A stretch of DNA of 64,000 nucleotides from contig NZ_PXYA01000002.1 in NCBI RefSeq assembly GCF_003841405.1, positions 434,001-498,000 on the forward strand, in the 5' to 3' direction. Numbering within the stretch: the first letter of the stretch is position 1; every line of letters begins with the position of its first letter. The position numbers were made by a program, and so were the translations under genes. This stretch comes from Tetragenococcus halophilus subsp. halophilus DSM 20339. Lineage in GTDB: Bacteria > Bacillota > Bacilli > Lactobacillales > Enterococcaceae. Below, piece after piece: positions 9,705 through 17,937 of the stretch. The notes below the pieces were generated by a model, which had not been told where the DNA came from, ran no database searches, and saw only the letters and a list, made by a program, of their open reading frames with translations.

Positions 9705-11237
9705 ATGGCAAAAAAAAAATTCAAATTAAAAATGCCCGGTGCCTTTGTTATTTTATTTATATTAACAATAGTTGCTGTAATAGCAACATGGTTTGTTCCA
9801 GCAGGTAGTTACTCAAAACTTTCTTATATTCCTTCAAGCACTCAATTAAAAATAGAACAACCAGGTGAGATAGATAAGGTACCCGCTACACAGGAAGCAT
9901 TAGATAATCTAGGAGTTAAAATTGATATAGAGCAGTTTCGTTCTGGTGGAATTACTGAATCTGTTTCTATTCCAGATACTTATCAAAGACTCGAACAACA
10001 ACCCGCAAATATAACCGATATTCCTAAAAGTATGGTCCAGGGTACAATAGAAGCTGTAGACATTATGGTATTTATTTTTGTTTTAGGTGGATTAATCGGT
10101 GTTATTAGAGCAAGTGGTGCCTTTGAATCAGGATTGTTTTCTTTAACAAAAAAAACAAAAGGGCATGAATTTTTGTTAGTTTCCTTGGTTTCTATTTTAA
10201 TGATTTTGGGGGGGACTCTCTGCGGAATTGAAGAAGAGGCAGTAGCTTTTTACCCAGTTTTAGTACCTATTTTTATTGCGCTGGGATATGATTCAATCGT
10301 TTGTGTTGGTGCAATATTTCTAGCTAGCTCGGTAGGAACGAGTTTCTCAACGATCAACCCCTTCTCAGTAGTTATTGCTTCCAACGCTGCTGGTACTACA
10401 TTTACTCAAGGACTAGGTTGGCGTACATTTGGTTGCATTGTAGGTGCAATATTTGTAGTTTCTTACCTTTATTGGTATTGTAAAAAGATAAAAAAAGATC
10501 CTACTTTCTCATATACTTATGAAGATCATGAATCATTTAATGAACAGTGGGCAATAGAGTCCGATAATAACAATGTAGAAAGTGAATTTACAAAACGAAG
10601 AAAACTTATTTTACTATTATTTATCGCTACATTTCCAATTATGATATGGGGAGTTATGTCTAATGGATGGGGATTTCCAACCATGGCAGCTTCTTTTTTG
10701 AGCTTTACGATATTTATTATGATTCTAGCCGCAACAGGAAAAAATGGCATTGGTGAAAAAGGAGCGGTAGATTCTTTTACAAAAGGAGCTTCTAGTTTAG
10801 TTGGAGTTTCTCTGATCATCGGACTTGCTAGAGGAATTAATTTTGTATTAAATGAAGGAATGATATCTGATACCATACTGTATTTTGCAATAAACTTAGT
10901 CAAAAATATGAGCGGTCCGTTATTTATTATTACTATGTTGTTTATCTTTTTCTTTTTGGGATTTGTCGTGCCCTCCTCTTCAGGTCTAGCAGTTCTTGCA
11001 ATGCCGATTATGGCACCTTTAGCTGATGCGGTTAATATTCCAAGATTTGTGATTGTAACAGCCTATCAATTTGGTCAATATGCTATGCTATTCTTAGCAC
11101 CAACTGGTCTTGTTATGGCAACATTACAAATGCTTAATATGAAGTATTCACACTGGTTAAGGTTTGTTTGGCCAGTTGTAACATTTCTTTTAATATTTGG
11201 TGGAGGTATTTTGATAACTCAAGTACTTGTGTATTAA
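9705..11237 (+). CDS. YfcC/DcuC-superfamily amino-acid or dicarboxylate transporter
   Basis: 510 residues from the ATG at 9705 (GAGGTG eight bases upstream). The longer frame starting at 9639 lacks a ribosome site and begins with unrelated residues. About a dozen membrane helices are visible, starting with PGAFVILFILTIVAVIATWFVPAGSY, the characteristic N-terminal helix of the YfcC family, and including FVVPSSSGLAVLAMPIMAPLAD. Family members next to arc genes in lactic acid bacteria are often called ArcD2-like and thought to exchange citrulline, arginine or ornithine. Position after arcB-arcC supports import of the carbamoyl donor or exchange for ornithine; the substrate is inferred. Confidence 0.82.
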   Translation: MAKKKFKLKMPGAFVILFILTIVAVIATWFVPAGSYSKLSYIPSSTQLKIEQPGEIDKVPATQEALDNLGVKIDIEQFRSGGITESVSIPDTYQRLEQQPANITDIPKSMVQGTIEAVDIMVFIFVLGGLIGVIRASGAFESGLFSLTKKTKGHEFLLVSLVSILMILGGTLCGIEEEAVAFYPVLVPIFIALGYDSIVCVGAIFLASSVGTSFSTINPFSVVIASNAAGTTFTQGLGWRTFGCIVGAIFVVSYLYWYCKKIKKDPTFSYTYEDHESFNEQWAIESDNNNVESEFTKRRKLILLLFIATFPIMIWGVMSNGWGFPTMAASFLSFTIFIMILAATGKNGIGEKGAVDSFTKGASSLVGVSLIIGLARGINFVLNEGMISDTILYFAINLVKNMSGPLFIITMLFIFFFLGFVVPSSSGLAVLAMPIMAPLADAVNIPRFVIVTAYQFGQYAMLFLAPTGLVMATLQMLNMKYSHWLRFVWPVVTFLLIFGGGILITQVLVY

Positions 11238-11253
11238 TATACAAGTTCTTTTT
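11225..11253 (+). terminator. Terminator of the arcB-arcC-transporter operon
   Basis: ACTTGTGTAT and ATATACAAGT pair around the stop codon region of the transporter and are followed by TCTTTTT on the plus strand. Confidence 0.7.
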
Positions 11254-11309
11254 CTAATAAAATAGAGTGAACAAATCATAATTAGTATAAATTTTGAAGT
11301 AAAAATGTT

Positions 11310-11560
11310 GAACTATAATGGGCCTAAGCGAATACTAAGGTTCATTATAATAGGCTCTTTGTCAAACATACTAAGATTAGTAGTGTAATATCACGACGGT
11401 GGTATTACACTACTATTTTTTATATAGTAGAAGTGAAGTAAAGACCGCCAACACGATAGGGCCATGGAACCCGTATGTCAAACAGGTCTCCTTCACTAAC
11501 TATGTCCATTTTGTTTGAAGTATGTTGGTTCGTTGAAACCGTGTATAGGAAAGTAAAAAA
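11310..11560 (+). ncRNA. Candidate IS110 bridge RNA region
   Basis: This region lies in the long 5' non-coding end expected to encode the bridge RNA in IS110-group elements. Three strong stems are visible. TATAATGGGCCT pairs with AGGTTCATTATA (two G-U pairs) at about 11315-11349. TAGTAGTGTAATA pairs with TATTACACTACTA (13 perfect pairs) at about 11378-11415. GTGAA/TTCAC with AGACC/GGTCT at about 11433-11497 encloses a large unpaired loop, as expected for a target-binding loop. A further GGTT/AACC hairpin follows near 11528-11540. The assignment rests on position and structure only; the exact ends and guide sequences are not determined. Confidence 0.55.
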
Positions 11561-11606
11561 GCATGGATTAGTGAGGCTTCAAGATTTTTATTGAGGAGGG
11601 ATTACT

Positions 11607-12670
11607 TTGTTTATAATGGCTTTAGATGTTAGTAAAGGGAAAAGTTATATGGTGGTTTATAAAAATGAATATTGTATCGAAGAAAGGGAGATCGTCCACA
11701 CCCCCGAACAATTTGATAAATTATTACCATTTTTAAAAAATAACCAAGTAGAGGTTGTTTTTGAAGCTACAGGTGTATATTCAAAATGTTGGGAACATTT
11801 TTTCACAAAAAATAATTTTTCTTATTCTTGTTTAAACCCTTTAGAAGCAAAATTACAAATAGCCACTATGCGTCAAAGAAAAAGCGATAAAAATGACGCC
11901 CATCAATTAGCTCAAACTCATCTGACAAATAAACGATCTAAAACGTTTTGTCATTCAAATAACTATAATGAATTACGCATGTATTCTAAACTATATGATG
12001 AGGTCCATTCGAACTTGTTAGTACAGCGCAACTATTTACACAGCGAATTACAACTAGTATTTCCAGGGCTAGAAAAAATTTATAGCAGTAATATGACATA
12101 TTTTGTTTTAAATATTATGGATAAATATACTCACCCGGACACTGTTCAGAAAACTTCTCCAACAAAGATTAAAAATTATATCTTAAAGCAGACAGGAAAA
12201 AAACTGTCCGAAAAGCAAGCCAAAGAGAAAGCCTTGTGGCTTAAATTTATTGCTAAAGAAGCTTATTCTGTAGTTGAGGAAGATAGTTTTATGGTTAAAG
12301 AAGTGAAATATCGCTTAAAAACCATTCGAAGTTTAAAACAACAAAAAGATCGAATCTCGAATGAACTCATCCACTTTGCAGAGACATGTACAGAATTTAA
12401 ATATATAGAAAGTATTCCTGGTATTGGCCCTCTCACAGCTGCACTGTTAATTGCAGAACTTGGCGATATTCGTCGCTTTGACACGCATAAACAAATGAAT
12501 GCTTATGTGGGGATTGATTTACGCACTTATCAATCAGGCACAATACAACATAAAGATAAAATTCAAAAAAGAGGGAATAGTCGAGCAAGGATGATTTTAT
12601 TTTTTACTATTCAGAATATGATTAAAAAACAAAAGAATATTAGGAACCATTTTATAGACTATTATTATAA
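11607..12670 (+). pseudogene. IS110-family transposase, 5' part (split by IS insertion)
   Basis: About 354 codons from a TTG start at 11607, six bases after GGAGGG (an ATG at 11616 is possible but is spaced 15 bases). The RuvC-like DEDD residues are visible: D in MALDVSKGK, E in VFEATGVY, and two Asp in RKSDKNDAHQLA. The C-terminal transposase domain has IPGIGPLTAALL and the catalytic Ser in LRTYQSGT. The natural reading frame runs through YYYKLK and continues at 14239 with KKPPYVKKHKVAMIACMNK. In its present form it reads on into the inserted element for about 29 unrelated codons and stops at 12758. It has therefore lost its last 45 or so residues. Confidence 0.9.
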
Positions 12671-14238
12671 ACTAAAACTTGAAACCTATTTTTCGATACG
12701 TATCCCTTGGTATACTAAGCATCTTATGCACAAAATTAACTTCAACCTGCTTGCTTGAGCTGTTTTTGTATAGAGGAAGGTAGTTTTTCAAGGAACTGTT
12801 CGATAATGTTATTTAATACGGCTTCATCCAAAACATATTCATCCGCAAAAGCTTCTTGGAATAAAACGAGTAATTGCAGAATGGCTTCCGATACAGAAAG
12901 CTCAGAAAGCTCATCAATGAGAAGATAAAATAACTCGCCAAGCGTTCGGTCGTCTTTACTTTCACGTTCTTGCACCGCTAGGATCATATAACCGATAGCT
13001 ACCAGTGTCGTATGCGCAAAGATCCCGTCATAAGAAATCCCTTGGTACTTGGCTAATTTTAAGTATTGTTTGCACATCTTGAAGTAGACTTCCACCGACC
13101 AGCGTCTAGCATAGAGCTGAATGATCTCGTCTTCGGTCAGATCGATATCGGTCGAAGCTAAGACCAAATAGTCGTTTCGTTTATTGCGATTGCGAATATA
13201 TACCAACTTAATGGGAAGGATTTTCCCTTCTACGACAGCTTCTACTTGGACACTCAAAAGATAGCGAGAACGACCGCGGCGCTTTTTATTTCGTTTGAAG
13301 ATTTCTTTGACATCCATCTTTTGGCCTTGATAACGGTAGTAGATCTTTTGACTACGTTTGACCATCGCTACGCAGTGGCATTTCAGGTCACGGATCTGTT
13401 GGAACATTTTGGGACTGGAAAACCAAGTATCGAATAAGACATAATCCGCATGGATCCCTTGGTTCAAAGCCGATCGAAGCAGTTCCAGTGTCACTTCTGT
13501 GCCTTTACGAAGCGCTTGAGCTTTACGTTTCCCCCTATTCGTGCGTTGGTCCCCGATATCAAGATCAGATTGGAGCTTTCTTTTCCCGGAGAGCAAGGAA
13601 AAAGCGACGGGGACAAAGCTGTTGCCATCACTCCAGCCTAATTGTAAATAACGAAATCCTTTGAAATATTTTTTCTTGGCATGGTCGTATTGTAAAGCGG
13701 CACATTCCACTTTTTTCGCATTCGAGCGGGTATACATGGAGTCATCCACGATAAATGTGGTTTTTCGGGCATCATCCGTCAATGGACGTAGGAAAGTAAT
13801 GACGGATTTAGCCACTAAGATCAGTAATTTTTGCCAATGAATGTGCGGATCATTCAAAACGTTGCGAAATGTTTTATCTGAAAATGATAGCTGTTCCTTT
13901 TGCTTTTGGTAAAACCGATAGGTAGAACCGTTGGTAAAGATCGAAGCTAATAGGAACGAAAAAATAACAGAAACGGAGAAACCCTTCCTGTGCACGGCAT
14001 TCGATTTTTTAAGAGCAGAAGCTACATGGAACTGATGAAAAAATCAGACACAGAGGTAGAAATTTTTTCTGAGTTTGGCGTTGTTTGTGTTATAATTGAC
14101 ATGGCATGAACACTCCTTGGTTAGTGGTTTTTCGTTGATTCTATTATACCAGGATTTGAGTGGTTCATGCTATTTTTGTATAAAAAAACGTTTATTTATC
14201 AAGGGATGAACTGTATTTTTGAACTTTCAAGTTTTAGT
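12671..14238 (-). mobile_element. IS4-family insertion sequence, 1568 bp, inside the IS110 transposase gene
   Basis: ACTAAAACTTGAAA begins at 12671 and its complement ends at 14238; further inside the two ends again share ATCCCTTG. The bases TATAA occur directly outside both ends (12666-12670 and 14239-14243), a 5-base target duplication. Removing the element plus one copy restores a continuous IS110 reading frame (YYYKLKKPP), which confirms the boundaries. Confidence 0.85.
12742..14102 (-). CDS. IS4-family transposase, frame break or programmed frameshift near the N-terminus
   Basis: The main frame (12742-13995 and somewhat upstream) has IS4-type DDE residues: DDSMYTRS, DTWFSS, and the YREK signature YARRWSVEVYFKMCK. 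Its conserved N-terminus extends upstream of the first GTG as FHVASALKKSNAVHRKG. The natural start is probably the ATG at 14100-14102, ten bases after AAGGAG, giving MSIITQTTPNSEKISTSVSDFF. The two pieces join only by a -1 shift at the six Ts at 14038-14043 (complement). Those bases form U-UUU-UUC in the right phase, a canonical slippery heptamer, so either a single T was lost or the transposase is made by -1 frameshifting. Joined, the protein would be about 453 residues, normal for the family. Confidence 0.75.
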
Positions 14239-14376
14239 TATAAACTAAAAAAGCCACCTTATGTAAAGAAACATAAAGTAGCTATGATCGCCTGTATGAA
14301 TAAATTACTCAAAACGATTCATTACCTTATTTCTAATAATGAATATTACGATTATACCAAGTCCCCACGAGGTTAA
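14239..14376 (+). pseudogene. IS110-family transposase, 3' fragment
   Basis: The last 45 or so codons of the split IS110 transposase, containing VAMIACMNKLLKTIHYLI and ending in DYTKSPRG, the usual C-terminus of the family. It is now separated from the main part by the 1568-bp IS4-family element. Confidence 0.85.
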
Positions 14377-14405
14377 TCGAAACTATTATTTACAATTCAT
14401 ACTAT

Positions 14406-14440
14406 AACCTAAATTTTAAAAATATGAAAGTTTAGGTTTG
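14406..14440 (+). terminator. Hairpin after the IS110 transposase
   Basis: AACCTAAA and TTTAGGTT pair around an A-rich loop and are followed by TG-TTTG. It probably ends IS110 transcription or marks the right end of that element. The remaining bases to 14560 are AT-rich with nothing recognisable. Confidence 0.45.
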
Positions 14441-14562
14441 TTTGTGCAGGAATATCCTAATTCTAAAATTATTAAAAACTACACAATTATTTTAAATCAA
14501 AAACCGCTCATCTAAATTTTCTATTATAATATTTCTGAAAAATTTAGAAATTATACTAAAAA

Positions 14563-14638
14563 TTATTCAAACCTTGGTATGCTCATTTTTCTAAAAAGAG
14601 AGCAAATTAAAAAAATGAGCCATACTAGGTTTTGAATA
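14563..14638 (-). terminator. Long imperfect hairpin downstream of acoC
   Basis: Bases 14563-14590 and 14611-14638 are inverted copies of one another (core TTATTCAAA..C, TATG, CTCATTTTT) with a few mismatches around a 20-base loop. It sits about 50 bases behind the acoC stop and is the only candidate terminator for the aco operon. Confidence 0.45.
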
Positions 14639-14686
14639 AATATAATTAGATTTAGAAAACCATTGAGAACTTTTTCTTTACTAAAA

Positions 14687-15889
14687 TTATAAAATCAACG
14701 AATACGGCATTTCCAAATATTCAACCACTCTAGAAAGGAAGTCAGCTGCAGGAGCACCATCAATTACTTGGTGATCAAATGTTAAGCTTAAAGGTAGTTT
14801 TTGTTTTTGGACAACTTGACCTTTTTCATCAAGTACTAATTCATTCAACATAGATCCAACGCCTAAGATTCCTGTTTCTGGCGGGTTCAAAATAGGAGTA
14901 AAGTATTCTGCGCCGCCTTTTCCTAAGTTAGTGATGGTGAATGTCGAACCGCTATAATTTTCACTCTCTAACGTTCCTTGTTTTGTTTTTTCGATTCGAT
15001 CATTTAAAGTCTTTCCTAACTCAGTCAGTGTCATTTTATCGGCATTTTTTACCACTGGAACAATCAGTCCTTCATCTAGCGCCACTGCCATACCTAAGTG
15101 AACTTCAGCAAATTCTTCTAATTTTCCATCATGATATAAAGCATTCATTTTAGGGGTTTCCTGTAATGCTAAAGTTGTTGCTTTGGATAATAAAGTGGTT
15201 ATACTCATTTGTCCATCTGTTAATGGTATCCCAGCATTTTCTTTCATTTCTTTCCTAAAAGCCATCAATTGAGTCACGTCAGCCTTTTGTTGAACTGTTA
15301 CTTGAGCAGTATTTTGTAGACTTGATGTCATGCGTTGAGCAATCGTTTTCCTCATACCAGTTAAACCAGTGCCTACTGATGTCGTTGTCGTAGCTGCTAC
15401 ACTTTCTTCTTGAGGTTCGAACATTTCGACATCACGTCGCGTGATCCGTCCATTGCCACCCGTGCCATTGATTTGAGAATAATCGATACCTTGTTCTTTA
15501 GCAACTTTTCTAGCTAACGGAGTAATGAAAATCCGATCGCCCTTTGCTTTTTCCTCTTTCGGTTTTACAGGTTCAGGTTTTTTGTCTGATGGTTCTTCTG
15601 GAGTTTCTTCGGTTGTGTCTTTTTTTTCAGTTTTTGAAGAAACCTCTTCACCTGGCTCGCCGATTAAACCAATGGCGTCTTTACAAGGAGCTACTTCACC
15701 AGTAGGAACTAATATTTTTATAAGTGTTCCTTCTGCTGGTGCTTCAACATCATGGCTGAGCTTTTCTGAGCTGATTGTACATACCGCTTCTCCTTTCTCA
15801 ACTTGATCTCCTTCACCTTTCAGCCAAGTATCTACTGTACCTTCTGTCATCGTTAAACCTAATGTCGGCATAATAATTTCTGTTGCCAT
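14687..15889 (-). CDS. acoC: Acetoin dehydrogenase E2, dihydrolipoamide acetyltransferase
   Basis: 400 residues. The lipoyl domain occupies residues 1-80 with the lipoylated Lys in SSEKLSHDVEAP. An acidic, Pro/Lys-rich linker follows, then a peripheral-subunit-binding domain near 120-155 (ITPLARKVAKEQGID, GNGRITRRDVE). The catalytic domain has the CoA-acyltransferase signature FDHQVIDGAPAADFL. It takes the acetyl (from acetoin cleavage) and passes it to CoA, forming the core of the complex. It is the last gene of acoL-acoA-acoB-acoC and starts 15 bases after acoB. Pyruvate dehydrogenase E2 is the alternative, but the gene set, the AcoA signature of E1-alpha and the AcoR-type regulator favour acetoin. 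Confidence 0.88.
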   Translation of the reverse strand: MATEIIMPTLGLTMTEGTVDTWLKGEGDQVEKGEAVCTISSEKLSHDVEAPAEGTLIKILVPTGEVAPCKDAIGLIGEPGEEVSSKTEKKDTTEETPEEPSDKKPEPVKPKEEKAKGDRIFITPLARKVAKEQGIDYSQINGTGGNGRITRRDVEMFEPQEESVAATTTTSVGTGLTGMRKTIAQRMTSSLQNTAQVTVQQKADVTQLMAFRKEMKENAGIPLTDGQMSITTLLSKATTLALQETPKMNALYHDGKLEEFAEVHLGMAVALDEGLIVPVVKNADKMTLTELGKTLNDRIEKTKQGTLESENYSGSTFTITNLGKGGAEYFTPILNPPETGILGVGSMLNELVLDEKGQVVQKQKLPLSLTFDHQVIDGAPAADFLSRVVEYLEMPYSLIL

Positions 15890-15904
15890 ACTTTTTCGCC
15901 TCCT

Positions 15905-16933
15905 TTATTGTTTTAAATCCTCAATAATTTCGGAAGCTGTATCCATTACACGATCTGCATTAGGAAGATACAGCTGTTCTAAATTCGAGGCAAATGGCAC
16001 GGGAGTATCTGGTGCGCAGATACATTTAATAGGACCATCGAGGTAGTCAAATGCTTTATTTCCGACAACTGAAGCAATATCAGTCGCTGTATTATTATGT
16101 GGGTTGGCTTCGTCAATTATAGCTAAGCGACCTGTTTTCTTAATTGATTCGATCACTGTATCTTGATCCCAAGGTGAAACTGTCACAAGATCAATGACTT
16201 CCACAGACACGTTCTCTTTTTCTAATTTTTCGGCTACATCTAAGGCGACATAAAGCATCTTTCCGATTGTAACAATGGTTAGATCCGTACCTTCACGTTT
16301 TACTTTAGCTTTGCCAATTTCTACTTTATAATAGTCTTCGGGTACGTCTTCTTTAGTCCCTAAAAGGGTTTTATCTTCTGAAAAGACGACCATATTGTCT
16401 TCTTCAATTGCCGAAAGCATTAAACCTTTGGCATCATAGGCATTTGATGGAACAACAACTTTAACTCCCGGGATGGAACCAAATAAACCATAATATGAAC
16501 CGGAGTGTTGAGCCGCGGCTCCTGCACCAGCCCCGTGAGTCGTGCGAATAGTTAAGGGAACTTTAGCTTTACCGCCAAACATATAACGCATTTTTGAGCC
16601 TTGCGTTAAGATGGTATCAAGACAGTAACCAATAAAGTCGTTAAACATTAATTCCACTACAGGACGTAATCCAGTAGCTGCAGCGCCGACAGCCGCTCCC
16701 ATATAACCGTTCTCAGCAATTGGCGTATCCATCACTCGCTGGCGACCAAATTTCCCCATCAGCCCGCTAGTTACTCCAAAAACACCACCAAAGGCATCTT
16801 CATTTTCTTCTAAGTGTTCAACTGTAGCTCCACCAGATTGGTCTTCACCAATCAAAAATACATTTTCATCTTTATCCATTGCTTGCTCTAAAGCTTCATT
16901 TATTGCTTTCATCATAGTAATTTGTCTAGCCAT
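15905..16933 (-). CDS. acoB: Acetoin dehydrogenase E1 beta subunit
   Basis: 342 residues, typical length. Transketolase-like pyrimidine-binding domain at the N-terminus (AINEALEQAMDKDENVFLIGED with the conserved catalytic Glu, RVMDTPIAENGYMGAAVGAA) and a C-terminal transketolase domain (VIDLVTVSPWDQDTVIES, IIDEANPHNN). Together with the alpha subunit it binds thiamine diphosphate and decarboxylates or cleaves acetoin to acetaldehyde plus an enzyme-bound hydroxyethyl group. It starts 20 bases after acoA with a GGAGAG site. Confidence 0.9.
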   Translation of the reverse strand: MARQITMMKAINEALEQAMDKDENVFLIGEDQSGGATVEHLEENEDAFGGVFGVTSGLMGKFGRQRVMDTPIAENGYMGAAVGAAATGLRPVVELMFNDFIGYCLDTILTQGSKMRYMFGGKAKVPLTIRTTHGAGAGAAAQHSGSYYGLFGSIPGVKVVVPSNAYDAKGLMLSAIEEDNMVVFSEDKTLLGTKEDVPEDYYKVEIGKAKVKREGTDLTIVTIGKMLYVALDVAEKLEKENVSVEVIDLVTVSPWDQDTVIESIKKTGRLAIIDEANPHNNTATDIASVVGNKAFDYLDGPIKCICAPDTPVPFASNLEQLYLPNADRVMDTASEIIEDLKQ

Positions 16934-16953
16934 ATTACTCTCTCCTTTATTAA

Positions 16954-17922
16954 TTATTCAGCAAAAACATCTTCATACAATGAATCTGGTTCAGGAATTG
17001 GGCTATTTTCAGCAAAATTAATTGCTGCTTGTATGTCTTCTTCCGATTGTTTATTGATAGTTTCCATATCTTTTTTGCTTAATAATTCTTCTTTAAGGGC
17101 GTAGTCTTTAAACTCTTCAACAGAATTACGATCAGCTAATTCTTTCTCTTTTCCTTCATGTGCTTTATACTTTTGTTCGTCTCCTTCAAAGTGCCCATTA
17201 TCACGATAGGTCAAACATTCAATCAATGTAGGCCCATTCCCTTTACGAGCACGATCAATAGCTTTTCCTGCTGCTTCATATACGGCAACAACATCTTTAC
17301 CATCGACGGTTTCACCAGGGATGTCATAAGCAACTGCTCGTTCTGAAATTGTCTCAGTACTTGAAGCGTATTGATGCGGCGTCCCTTCACCATACATATT
17401 GTTTTCATTAACAAAGACAACCGGTAGTTTCCAAATAGAAGCAAGGTTTAAACCTTCATGAAAACTTCCCTCATTGGATGCTCCGTCACCAAAGAAACAT
17501 ACAGCAACATCTTTAGTTTTCAAATATTGATTACGCAATCCAGCACCAGTTGCTAAAGTTATACCGCCACCAACAATACCATTGGCACCAAGCATTCCCT
17601 TATCGATATCAGCGATATGCATGGAACCACCCTTACCTTTACCCAAACCAGTTTTTCGACCTAAGATCTCTGCCATCATCCCATTTAAATCACAGCCTTT
17701 AGCAATACAATGTCCGTGACCACGATGTGTACTCGTAATTGAATCATCTTCTGATAAATGGGCACAAACACCAGTCGCAATAGCTTCTTCGCCTGCATAC
17801 AAATGTACAAAACCTGGAATATTGCCATCTGCGAAAAGTTCTTTAACCGAAGCTTCAAAATGCCGAATATCTTCCATCCTTTGCAATATCCATTTTGCAC
17901 GTTCTTTATTTATTTTTTTCAT
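16954..17922 (-). CDS. acoA: Acetoin dehydrogenase E1 alpha subunit
   Basis: 322 residues. The thiamine-diphosphate/Mg site GDGASNEGSFHEGLN...NENN is complete, and the THRGHGHCIAKGCD and KGKGGSMHI..GMLGANGIVGGG stretches are those of AcoA proteins rather than classic pyruvate dehydrogenase alpha chains. It lies 15 bases downstream of acoL, with GGAGGAAT before its ATG. It forms a heterotetramer with AcoB. Confidence 0.9.
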   Translation of the reverse strand: MKKINKERAKWILQRMEDIRHFEASVKELFADGNIPGFVHLYAGEEAIATGVCAHLSEDDSITSTHRGHGHCIAKGCDLNGMMAEILGRKTGLGKGKGGSMHIADIDKGMLGANGIVGGGITLATGAGLRNQYLKTKDVAVCFFGDGASNEGSFHEGLNLASIWKLPVVFVNENNMYGEGTPHQYASSTETISERAVAYDIPGETVDGKDVVAVYEAAGKAIDRARKGNGPTLIECLTYRDNGHFEGDEQKYKAHEGKEKELADRNSVEEFKDYALKEELLSKKDMETINKQSEEDIQAAINFAENSPIPEPDSLYEDVFAE

Positions 17923-17937
17923 ATAAAATTCCTCCTC

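Larger units (their letters stand above)
11280..14440 (+). mobile_element. IS110-family element, interrupted by an IS4-family element (outer ends approximate)
   Basis: A DEDD/Ser transposase gene of the IS110 family, preceded by about 350 bases of structured non-coding DNA and followed by a hairpin. The gene is split at 12670/14239 by another IS. IS110 elements lack clear inverted repeats, so the outer ends cannot be fixed by eye; they lie between the transporter terminator (11253) and the terminator-like hairpin near 14440. Confidence 0.75.

Noticed and set aside
14563..14638. Long inverted repeat as a possible miniature transposable element
   Set aside because: The loop is only 20 bases, no flanking duplication is seen, and it sits where the aco operon needs a terminator.
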